From: Myxococcales bacterium UBA1660
GTDB taxonomy: Bacteria > Myxococcota_A > Polyangia > Polyangiales > Houyiibacteriaceae
Assembly (NCBI GenBank): GCA_002320815.1
Contig: DCLA01000010.1
Location: forward strand, 67,619 to 131,618
Reading direction: 5' to 3'
Length of the DNA stretch: 64,000 bases
Shown here: in pieces, positions 33,795 to 41,435 of the stretch
Layout of the letters: the number at the start of each line of letters is the position of its first letter
Position numbering within the stretch: the stretch's first letter is position 1
Position numbers and translations under genes: made by a program
Notes under the pieces: generated by a model
What the model was told of the DNA's origin: nothing
The model's database searches: none
The model's input: only the letters and a program-made list of their open reading frames with translations

Positions 33795-35098
33795 GTCGCT
33801 TCGGTCGTCGCGGTTTTCTCATCGGCTCCGCCGCGGGCGGACTCGCCGCGCTCCTGCCTTGGACCCGCGCCCACTCCCAGGAGCTGCCCCGGCCCAAGCG
33901 CCTGGTCCTCTTCTTCACGCCCCACGGGACCCTCTTCGACAGCGGGCGCCCGACCGAGAAGTGGCTGCCGACCGGGACCGAGCGGGACTTCACCCTCCAC
34001 CCGCTGATGGACTCGCTGGTGCCCTTCCAGGACCAGCTCATCGTCACCCACGGCATCGCCAAGCGGCACCGCGGGCCCGACCTGGGCGGTCCGCACACCA
34101 CCGGGATGCCCATTCTCTGGAGCGCCGGCGGCGTCACCCCGGAGGGCGACTTCACCCGTGGCGAGCTGCCCTTCGGGTGGAACAGCCACGCCTCGGTCGA
34201 CCAGCTCGTGGCCCAGCACCTGGCCACGGTCGATCCCACCCCCTTCGACTCGATGACCCTGGGCGTCGCCTCCGGCGGCAACCACCCGGGATCCCGGATG
34301 ATCTACGCCGGGCCCGGGATGCCGGTCACGCCGCTGACCACGCCGCAGGCGACCTTCGACCGCTTCTTCGCCGGGAGCCTCCCGGGGGAAGAGGCCGACC
34401 GCGAGCGCGCCCGGCGGCTCAGCGTCCTCGACGCCGTCCGCGGCGAGCTGACGCGTCTCTCGCCCCGGATGGGCACCGACGCGCGCCGGCGCCTCGAGGC
34501 CCACACCGAGGCGATCCGGAGCCTCGAGCGCGGCCTCCAGTCCTCGCTCTCCGAGTGCGCCATCCCCGACCCCGAGGTCGGGGACGGTCTCGGCGAGATG
34601 ATCGACAAGCAGAGCGAGCTGCTGGCCACCGGCCTGGCCTGCGGGCTGACCCGGGTGGGCTCCATCCAGTGCCGCGTCGGCGAGAACGACGGGCGGGTCT
34701 ACGACTTCCTGGGCCATACGGTCGGCCATCACTCCCTGACCCACCGGGAGCCCGACGAGCCCGAGGCGCTGGAGCAGATCCACCGCTTCTACTTCGAGCG
34801 CTTCGCGGCCCTTCTGGGCCACCTCGCGCGCTTCCCGGAGGGCGACGGAACCCTGCTCGACCACACCCTGGTGGTCTGGGGCTCGGACACCCGCGGCTGG
34901 GACCACAACTACGCCGCGCCCTTCATCTTCGCCGGGGGCGGGCGCAGCGGCGTCCCCACGGGCCGCTGGCTCGAGTATGGCGACGTCGAGCACAACCGCA
35001 TGTTGGTCAGCCTGGCGCACCACATGGGGCTCACGTCGATGGAGACCATCGGCGACGCCGACGAGGGCGCGGGGCCGCTCTCCGGCCTCCTCGGCTGA
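33791..35098 (+). CDS. DUF1552 exported protein (Tat signal)
   Basis: A 435-aa DUF1552 protein, usual partner of DUF1592/1588 proteins. The N-terminus SRFGRRGFLIGSAAGGLAALLPW has the twin-arginine motif, so it is exported folded, perhaps with a cofactor. Family motifs include RLVLFFTPHGTLFD, SVDQLVAQHLA, FVVWGSDTRGWDHNYAAP-like sequence and NRMLVSLAHHMGL; these resemble the DUF1501/sulfatase-like alkaline phosphatase superfamily. GTG 33791 overlaps the previous stop. Function is unknown. Confidence 0.88.
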   Translation: MSRFGRRGFLIGSAAGGLAALLPWTRAHSQELPRPKRLVLFFTPHGTLFDSGRPTEKWLPTGTERDFTLHPLMDSLVPFQDQLIVTHGIAKRHRGPDLGGPHTTGMPILWSAGGVTPEGDFTRGELPFGWNSHASVDQLVAQHLATVDPTPFDSMTLGVASGGNHPGSRMIYAGPGMPVTPLTTPQATFDRFFAGSLPGEEADRERARRLSVLDAVRGELTRLSPRMGTDARRRLEAHTEAIRSLERGLQSSLSECAIPDPEVGDGLGEMIDKQSELLATGLACGLTRVGSIQCRVGENDGRVYDFLGHTVGHHSLTHREPDEPEALEQIHRFYFERFAALLGHLARFPEGDGTLLDHTLVVWGSDTRGWDHNYAAPFIFAGGGRSGVPTGRWLEYGDVEHNRMLVSLAHHMGLTSMETIGDADEGAGPLSGLLG

Positions 35099-35112
35099 GG
35101 CCGACGGCGAGC

Positions 35113-35131
35113 GGTAAACCCCGGTTTTACC
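35113..35131. terminator. Hairpin downstream of the DUF1552 gene
   Basis: GGTAAA and TTTACC arms pair around a 7-nt loop, 15 bp after the DUF1552 stop and 70 bp before the next operon. There is no T-tract, so it may equally be an operator for the 35201 operon. Confidence 0.35.
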
Positions 35132-35200
35132 CGCCTTAACTGCCTTTGCCGGTCTGGGCGACGCAGGGTTCTCCTCATCAACCCCCGAGGAGGTCGCTCG

Positions 35201-37270
35201 ATGTCAGCACCCAAGTCCCACGCCCGCTTCTCTTTTCTGCTCTGTCTCCTGCTCCTGGCCTTCGGCGCCGCCTGTGGCTCCGACGGCGACGGCGGCACCA
35301 CCCCCTGCGAGGAAGGCGACGACGCCTGCGTCGAGGCCCTCGACCAGGTCCGCCTCACCTACCTCGACGTCCAGTACGACCTGAGCCAGCCGGTCTACAT
35401 CAACAACCGCGTGCCCATCGAGTACGGCCTCACCGGGGCCGGCGGGGACGGCGCCGTCTCCCAGGTCGCGGTCGCCTTCAGCTTCATCGAGGCCGACCCG
35501 GCCGATCCCGAGGCGCCCATCCAGTGCACCTCGAACGCGATGATCGCCGAGCTCCCCGGCGACGGCGCCGAGCACCGCTTCAACGGGTACATCTGGCCCA
35601 CCACCGCCTGTGAGGAGCTCCTGGGCCACGAGGTGAACATCGCGGTCGAGTTCGACGGCGGCGACGAGGTGGAGACCGAGACCGACGCGCCCATCGTCGC
35701 CTTCACCACCGCCGCCCAGGGCGAGGCGGTGAACCAGCAGTGCCTCTCCGCGCTGGGCGAGCCCGGCTGCGTGTACGCCATCGACCTGCAGGCCACCCCC
35801 GAGGCCGCGGGCGAGGACCTCATCGACGTGCTCCACGCCGGCATGCAGGCGGGCAGCTCGGTGGGCGTCCTGCCCCTCGAGGCCATCGCGCCGACCCTCT
35901 CCATCGAGTCGATCCTGACGGTCAACGGCCGCGACCCCTACATCGCCGCCGTCGACCCCGCGGACGTCCCCGAAGACCTCATCGCCGACGAGCCCGGCAT
36001 CGTCGAGGATCTGCAGTTCGGCCTCTCCGAGGCGGAGGCCCAGGCCCTCATCGGGATGCCCGGCGCCGCCGCGCTCCGCTACGCCATCCGCCCGACCGGC
36101 TCCGAGGACGAGTACCTCCCCCTGCGCGTCGGTCTCCCGGACTCCGAGACCCAGGAGCGCGTGGACGCCATCGCCGTCGAGGAGCTCCTCCCCGGCACCC
36201 CGAACATCTTCGCCCACGAGCTCTACGCCGAGGGCAACACCCGCGTGGCCCTCGCCGAGGGCGGCACCTGGGGCGCCCTGACTGACTTCGAGGTCCGCGG
36301 CTGCTTCGAGGCCGACTTCGTCCAGGAGGGCAACGAGGGGAGCTACGACGGCACCGACGACTGCCGCACGGTGGAGATCGTGATGGTGCGTGAGACCGAG
36401 AGCACCAGCGCCGCGACCGCCCACGAGTTCAACGCCAACCTGGAGCGCACCATCGGCGGCTCGCGCCTGCGCCTGGAGACCGGTCTGGAGACCCAGAACC
36501 GCCTCGACACCGAGGGTGTCTCCAGCCGCATCGAGGGCTACGTGACCATCGCCGGTCGCATCGGCCGGAACTTCGCGGTCGACGTCGCTCGGGCCTCCGC
36601 CGAGGCCGGCGCCGGCCTGGACCCCCTCGCCAACGGCTACGAGGTCTCCGTGGTCGCCTTCGGGGAGACCGTCTTCGAGGCCAGCGAGACCGGCGGCGAG
36701 ATCACCCGCGAGGACGAGTTCTCGGTGGCCAAGTCCTTCCGCTTTCCGGGCCTCGGCTTCGGCTTCGGTCCGGTGCGCATCGGCCTGACCTTCGAGCTCG
36801 GCGGCGAGGTGGGCATCGGCATGGAGGACGGCCTCTTCAGCACCACCGACGCCGACATCTGCACCGAGGCCCTGGGGCAGGACTCCTTCCTCGCCTGCGC
36901 CCAGATCGGCCGGACCACTACGCCCTTCTTCGCCTTCACCGGCGTCATCGAGGGCGGCGTCCGCATCGGGCCGGTCAGCGGCGGCGTCGAAGCCGACCTG
37001 CGGCTGGTGAACACCGAGTTCCCGCTGCAGACGACCCTGAGCATCGGCGCCACCGAGGACGGCCGGGTCAGCGTCGTGGGCAACGCCAACTGGAACCTCG
37101 AGCTGCGCCTCATCCAGGGCGACGTGAACATCGTCGGTCGCATCCGCTTCCGCCGCCGGTTCCTGCGCCGCTTCAACCGCACCTTGCGCGTGAACCTCTT
37201 CTCCTTCGCCTCGCCGCTCATCGAGCGCGAGCTCCTGAACCGCTCCATCGCCCTCGAGGAGCTCCTGTGA
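35201..37270 (+). CDS. Large predicted lipoprotein, unknown function
   Basis: Unrecognised 689-aa lipoprotein leading a three-gene operon. The signal ends LLAFGAAC and the start has a strong GAGGAGG 7-13 nt upstream. The first 250 residues include an immunoglobulin-like beta domain (VRLTYLDVQYDLSQPVYINNRVPIEYGLTG) and several cysteines. The C-terminal half is beta-rich with long amphipathic strands (RLRLETGLETQNRLD, GGVRIGPVSGGVEADLRLVNTEFPLQ region, NWNLELRLIQGDVNIVGR), perhaps a lipid-facing sheet. The next gene (beta plus HEAT) starts within its stop. Confidence 0.7.
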   Translation: MSAPKSHARFSFLLCLLLLAFGAACGSDGDGGTTPCEEGDDACVEALDQVRLTYLDVQYDLSQPVYINNRVPIEYGLTGAGGDGAVSQVAVAFSFIEADPADPEAPIQCTSNAMIAELPGDGAEHRFNGYIWPTTACEELLGHEVNIAVEFDGGDEVETETDAPIVAFTTAAQGEAVNQQCLSALGEPGCVYAIDLQATPEAAGEDLIDVLHAGMQAGSSVGVLPLEAIAPTLSIESILTVNGRDPYIAAVDPADVPEDLIADEPGIVEDLQFGLSEAEAQALIGMPGAAALRYAIRPTGSEDEYLPLRVGLPDSETQERVDAIAVEELLPGTPNIFAHELYAEGNTRVALAEGGTWGALTDFEVRGCFEADFVQEGNEGSYDGTDDCRTVEIVMVRETESTSAATAHEFNANLERTIGGSRLRLETGLETQNRLDTEGVSSRIEGYVTIAGRIGRNFAVDVARASAEAGAGLDPLANGYEVSVVAFGETVFEASETGGEITREDEFSVAKSFRFPGLGFGFGPVRIGLTFELGGEVGIGMEDGLFSTTDADICTEALGQDSFLACAQIGRTTTPFFAFTGVIEGGVRIGPVSGGVEADLRLVNTEFPLQTTLSIGATEDGRVSVVGNANWNLELRLIQGDVNIVGRIRFRRRFLRRFNRTLRVNLFSFASPLIERELLNRSIALEELL

Positions 37271-39075
37271 GCCGCCTGCCCAAGCCGCTGATGGTCGTCG
37301 CCCTGGGCACGGCCGTCGGCTCCCTCGGGGCCTGGTTCGCCGCCACGCCCACGCCGGCGCCCCAGGTCGCCGAACCCACGCCCGAGCTGGCCTGCTCCTT
37401 CGTCCGCGGTGAGCGCCGCGCCTACGAGGTCTCGTCCCAAGCCGGCACCACCGAGGCGGTGGACCGCTTCGCCGGCACCCTCAGCCTGGAGGTCGTCGAG
37501 GCCTCCGCGGTCGGGGCCCTGGCCCGCGCGGCCTTCAGCGAGGTCTCCCTCGAGCAAACCCTGAGCGACACCCCGGCGCGCGAGCGGGACGTGGAGGGCG
37601 CGCCCTTCTTCGTCCGCATCGACCGCCAGTGCCGCTACACCCACCTGGGCTTCGGCGACGACTGGCAGGCCTCCGGCCGCGACGTGGTCACGCAGGTGCT
37701 GCACGCGACGGAGATGGTCGTCTCCGGGGAAGCCCGGGACCACTGGCAGGCCGCGCAGCGGGATGGCGGCGGGGACTATGTCGCGGAGTACCGCGCCGCG
37801 GTCACCGCCGACGGAGTCGAGGTCGTCCGCCAGAAGCCGGCCTACGACGCGGACCCGGAGGCTCGGCGCCTGGGCATCGAGCTGACCGTCCTGCGCTCCC
37901 GCGCGGAGGCCCGCTTCGACGCCGCGGCCCAGTCCATCGAGCGCGTCGCCGGCGCGGAGCAGCTCATGCTCTCCCTGCCGGACGGCACCGAGCAGGTGCT
38001 CACCCACCGCTTCTCCATGGGGCGGCGGGACGAGGCCTTCGCCCTGGTCGCCGCCGCCTCGGTGGACGACGTCGACTTCGACGACACCCCCCGGGCCATC
38101 CCGGTGGACCGCCCGGTGGATCCCGGCCTCGCCGCGCTCGCGCTCGGGGACGCCCGGGACCGCTTCGGGGACTTCTTCGCCCGCCTGGGCTCGGACGGTG
38201 TCTTCCCCGCCGCCCGCTTCTTGGCCGACTGGCTCCGGGCCAACCCGGCCCAGTCCCAGGCGCTGATGGAGGAGCTCCGCAGCGGGGCCATCGACGAGGC
38301 CGCCCAGGCGTCGTTCTTCCTGGCCTTCGAGCTCGCCGGCACCGACGCCTCCCGGGAGGTGCTGGTGGGCGCGGTGGTCGACGGGGTCCTCACGGACCTC
38401 AACCGCGCCCGGGCCGCTTCGGCGTTGGCGGACCATGGGGAGCCCAGCCGTGCGGTCGCCGACGTCCTCCTGGGTCTGGCCCACGACGACGCCTCGGGGA
38501 CCGTGAGCACGGTGAGCCGCCTGGGGCTCGGCAGCCTGGCGGGCCGCGCCGACGGCGCCCTCGGCGACGAGCTGCGCGACGTCCTGGCCGGTGAGCTGGC
38601 GGCGGCCGAGGCCCGCACCGATCGGGTCGCGGCCATCGACGCCATCGCCAACTGCGGCGACGACCGCTTCGCCGACGCCCTCGGGGCTCAACTCGGGGCC
38701 GGCGAGCCGTCGGTGCGGGCCCACGCGGCGGAGGCCCTCGGGCGCCTCTCGCCCGAGGTCGCGCGGACCCACTTGGTGGAGCAGCTCGGCGCCGAGGAGG
38801 ATCCCCAGGTGGTCGCCTCGGTGCTGCGTGGCCTCCGCCAGGTCGACGAGGGCGGCTCCGCCCTCGGGGCCGGGGAGCTCTCCCTCGCGGGGGAGCGGCT
38901 CGCCTCGCCCCACGCCTCGGTCCGCCTCGGCCTCATCGAGTGGTTGGGTCGCTCCGCGGACCGTCCGGAAGTGCGTCGGCTCCTGGCCGAGCAGTTCCAT
39001 CGCGAGACGGACCTGCGCCTGAAGCAGCGGCTGGGGTCCTACGTGAGCGCGGCCGAGCTGCGCGCGGCGGGCTGA
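37267..39075 (+). CDS. Membrane-anchored beta-barrel plus HEAT-repeat protein, possibly vitellogenin-N-like
   Basis: A 602-aa protein with a single N-terminal hydrophobic anchor (about 7-25). Residues 43-265 are beta-rich (ERRAYEVSSQA, GTLSLEVVEASAVGALA, EGAPFFVRIDRQCRYTHLGFGDDW), and residues 270-600 form an alpha superhelix of HEAT-like units (AIDAIANCGDDRFADALGAQL, PSVRAHAAEALGRLSPEV). This order, beta-barrel then helical superhelix, is that of the N-terminal lipid-transfer module of vitellogenin/MTP proteins. That relation is inferred by eye and unproven. GTG 37267 overlaps the previous stop by 4 bp. Confidence 0.65.
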   Translation: MSRLPKPLMVVALGTAVGSLGAWFAATPTPAPQVAEPTPELACSFVRGERRAYEVSSQAGTTEAVDRFAGTLSLEVVEASAVGALARAAFSEVSLEQTLSDTPARERDVEGAPFFVRIDRQCRYTHLGFGDDWQASGRDVVTQVLHATEMVVSGEARDHWQAAQRDGGGDYVAEYRAAVTADGVEVVRQKPAYDADPEARRLGIELTVLRSRAEARFDAAAQSIERVAGAEQLMLSLPDGTEQVLTHRFSMGRRDEAFALVAAASVDDVDFDDTPRAIPVDRPVDPGLAALALGDARDRFGDFFARLGSDGVFPAARFLADWLRANPAQSQALMEELRSGAIDEAAQASFFLAFELAGTDASREVLVGAVVDGVLTDLNRARAASALADHGEPSRAVADVLLGLAHDDASGTVSTVSRLGLGSLAGRADGALGDELRDVLAGELAAAEARTDRVAAIDAIANCGDDRFADALGAQLGAGEPSVRAHAAEALGRLSPEVARTHLVEQLGAEEDPQVVASVLRGLRQVDEGGSALGAGELSLAGERLASPHASVRLGLIEWLGRSADRPEVRRLLAEQFHRETDLRLKQRLGSYVSAAELRAAG

Positions 39076-39076
39076 G

Positions 39077-40021
39077 GTGCGCCGGGTCGCGTCGTCGCTC
39101 CTGGTCCTGCTGGGCTGCGTCGGGTCCCCCGACGGGGCCCGGCCGGACCCCCTCGCCGGCGCCGAGCCGCTGGCGGTGTCGAGTTTCGACGCGACCGGGC
39201 GCTCCGCGCCCCTGGTGATCCCGAGCGCGACCACGCTGTGGGCGCTCGCGGGTCCCGACGAGTGTTTCGCCCTCGCCGGGGACGGCGGGGGCTTCGCCGC
39301 GCGCGGCGCGGCCCTGGACCGGGTCGAGGCCGGGGTGGTCCACTACCAGCGCGTCCGCTGTGACACCGGGACCCCGCTGCGCGAGGCGCTACCCGCGGGG
39401 CTCGAGGTGGCCTGGGTCCCCCACGAGGCCCCGACGGGCCGCGCACGCCTCGGGCTGCGTTTCCTGGTCACGGAGCACTCCGCGGTCCGGGGCGCGGTGC
39501 CCGCCGAGCTGCTGGCGGCGCTGGCCGCGGAGCTGGCCCCGGCGGACCTCGAGCCCGAGCTGGTGGCGACGGTGTCGCTCCACGGGGCTCCGGCCGAGAG
39601 CCGCTTCGGCGACCTGGAGACCGAGGCCCTCGACGCGCTCCTGGCTCTGGGCCCGCCGGCGATCCCCGGGGTGGTCGACGTCGTCTTCGCCGGCTGCCTC
39701 CAGCGGGAGGACGCGCTGGGCGTCCCCTCGGCCGTCCTCGGCTTCACCGGCCGGGTCGGTGGGGGCGGCGGCGGGGGCGCCGACGCCGTGTTCCTGCCCG
39801 GGCGCCGGTGCGAGAGCTTCGCCTCCGAGCCGGCGCCCGTCGACGTGGATCGCACCGCGCACCTCTTGGCCCACGAGTTGGGTCACTTCCTCGGCCTCCC
39901 ACACAGCGAGGGCGGTGGCGACCTGATGGCGACCAACCCCCAGCTCGCCACCGCCCGCGGGCTCACCCCGGCGCAGGTCGCCCGGCTGCGCGAGCACCCC
40001 TTCGTGCGCCCCGCGCCCTGA
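39077..40021 (+). CDS. Metzincin-like zinc metalloprotease lipoprotein
   Basis: Predicted lipoprotein (SSLLVLLGC) of 314 aa with the zinc-binding motif H266-E-x2-H270-x5-H276 in HELGHFLGLPHSEGGGDLM, as in metzincins such as matrixins. The following MATNP could be the Met-turn. The N-terminal 180 residues have no recognised domain and may be a pro- or substrate-binding part. A Gly run (VGGGGGGGAD) lies before the catalytic domain. GTG 39077 begins 2 bp after the previous stop, so it belongs to the same operon. Confidence 0.8.
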   Translation: MRRVASSLLVLLGCVGSPDGARPDPLAGAEPLAVSSFDATGRSAPLVIPSATTLWALAGPDECFALAGDGGGFAARGAALDRVEAGVVHYQRVRCDTGTPLREALPAGLEVAWVPHEAPTGRARLGLRFLVTEHSAVRGAVPAELLAALAAELAPADLEPELVATVSLHGAPAESRFGDLETEALDALLALGPPAIPGVVDVVFAGCLQREDALGVPSAVLGFTGRVGGGGGGGADAVFLPGRRCESFASEPAPVDVDRTAHLLAHELGHFLGLPHSEGGGDLMATNPQLATARGLTPAQVARLREHPFVRPAP

Positions 40022-40066
40022 GCGCGGCCCAGCCGGCTCGACTCCGCCTCGGCCTCTCGGGCGGCA

Positions 40067-41260
40067 TCACTCCGCGCGGGCGCGGGTCCGGCCGGTGAAG
40101 GTCGAGTGGAGCGTGGCGAGGTCCAGCCCGTCGCTCTGCGCCGGGCCGTGCCAGACGTAGACCGCGGCGGGCGCGGTGGCCTCGATGGTCGCTCGCTCGT
40201 CGAAGACAAAGGTCCGGCGGCTGGCGCTCGGGTCCCACACCTCGACCAGCACCGCGTCGGTCGCCCCCAGCGTGAGCTCGGTCCCGGCGATCGAGGGCGA
40301 GGCCGGCGCGGGCAGGGCAGGGGGCGTCAGCCGGGCCGGGGTCTCGCCGGCGGTGGCGCGGGCCACCGAGGCGGACTCGACCCCGTCGCCGGTGGCCAGG
40401 GCGAAGGCCCAGCAGCGCGAGGCCGCGAGGGCGCCGGTGGCCTGGGGCAGGGCGAAGGCCGTCTGCCCGCGGAAGTTGCCCAGGATCATCGTGGCCGAGT
40501 CGACGCCCACGCCGGGGACCCCGACCACGCGGTCGGTCCCGGGGACCAGGTCGGGCAGGTCGATGGCCAGGGCGGCCTGGGGCACCGGGTCCAGGACCAC
40601 CTCCACGGACGGCGCGTCGACCTCGGCCACCAGCGGCGCGCTGACGGCGAAACCCAGCGGGGTGATCACGTCATCGGCGGCGTCGTCCGGCGTGCCGCCG
40701 TCGTCGTAGGCGTCGAACTGCGCGAAGACCGTGGTGCGCGCGCCGGGCACGGCGAGCCCGTTGAACGCGCACTCGGTGGTCTCCGCGCATTGGGTGAGGG
40801 TCGCGCCGCTCACCGTGAGGTGCTCGCCGCTGGTCGCCGCCGACACCCGCGTGAAGAGGACGGCCCCCGCGGGCACCTCGGCGGCCCCGGGGAGCGCGAC
40901 GGTCCCGTGGTATTCGGCGGTGGCGGCGACGTCCCGCTCGAGGGGCAGCGTGAGCACCTCGGCCTGCGCGCCCACGAAGGCCGTGGCGAAGTAGCCGGAG
41001 GCCTGGACCTCGATGCGGTCGATGGCGTCGGCCTCCACGGCCAGCCTCCCGTCGGCGCCCGTCCGGCCCACGTCGATCCCGTCCGCCAACACGGTAGCGC
41101 CGACGATGGGCTCGCCGTCGTAGCGGTCGACGGCCATCACGTGGGCGGTCCCGGCGAAGGTCCCGCGGACGCCCGGATCGATGGCTGCCGGCGGGGTGGG
41201 GGAGGAGTCATCGGCGCAGCCCCCGAAGAGGGCCAAGAAGCAAAGGATGCGGAGGCGCAT
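40067..41260 (-). CDS. Carboxypeptidase-regulatory-like lipoprotein
   Basis: Predicted lipoprotein of 397 aa (ILCFLALFGGC). Residues about 35-110 resemble a carboxypeptidase D regulatory-like transthyretin fold: GTAHVMAVDRYDGEPIVGATVLADG, GRTGADGRLAVEADAIDRIEVQASGY. The rest is beta-rich with no motif I recognise. ATG 41260 is 9 nt after minus-strand TAGCTT (41270-41275). It is convergent with the metalloprotease operon, 45 bp apart. Confidence 0.7.
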   Translation of the reverse strand: MRLRILCFLALFGGCADDSSPTPPAAIDPGVRGTFAGTAHVMAVDRYDGEPIVGATVLADGIDVGRTGADGRLAVEADAIDRIEVQASGYFATAFVGAQAEVLTLPLERDVAATAEYHGTVALPGAAEVPAGAVLFTRVSAATSGEHLTVSGATLTQCAETTECAFNGLAVPGARTTVFAQFDAYDDGGTPDDAADDVITPLGFAVSAPLVAEVDAPSVEVVLDPVPQAALAIDLPDLVPGTDRVVGVPGVGVDSATMILGNFRGQTAFALPQATGALAASRCWAFALATGDGVESASVARATAGETPARLTPPALPAPASPSIAGTELTLGATDAVLVEVWDPSASRRTFVFDERATIEATAPAAVYVWHGPAQSDGLDLATLHSTFTGRTRARAE

Positions 41261-41269
41261 GGGGACCCC

Positions 41270-41275
41270 AAGCTA
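41270..41275 (-). promoter_or_regulatory. Putative -10 (TAGCTT, minus strand) for the 41260 lipoprotein
   Basis: Minus-strand TAGCTT lies 9 nt before ATG 41260. Confidence 0.35.
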
Positions 41276-41435
41276 GCAGCCGGGGAAACGTGTTGCACCG
41301 TTCCCTTCGCCCCCTCTCGGGTCCGGCGCGCCTCTGGCTTCCCCCTCCCGCCGTCGCGCGCGTCCTTGCAGAGGGCCCCCTCGGCGGGCATCGTCGGCCC
41401 CGGATGACTCCCGTCGCGCCGGACGCCCCCGAACG

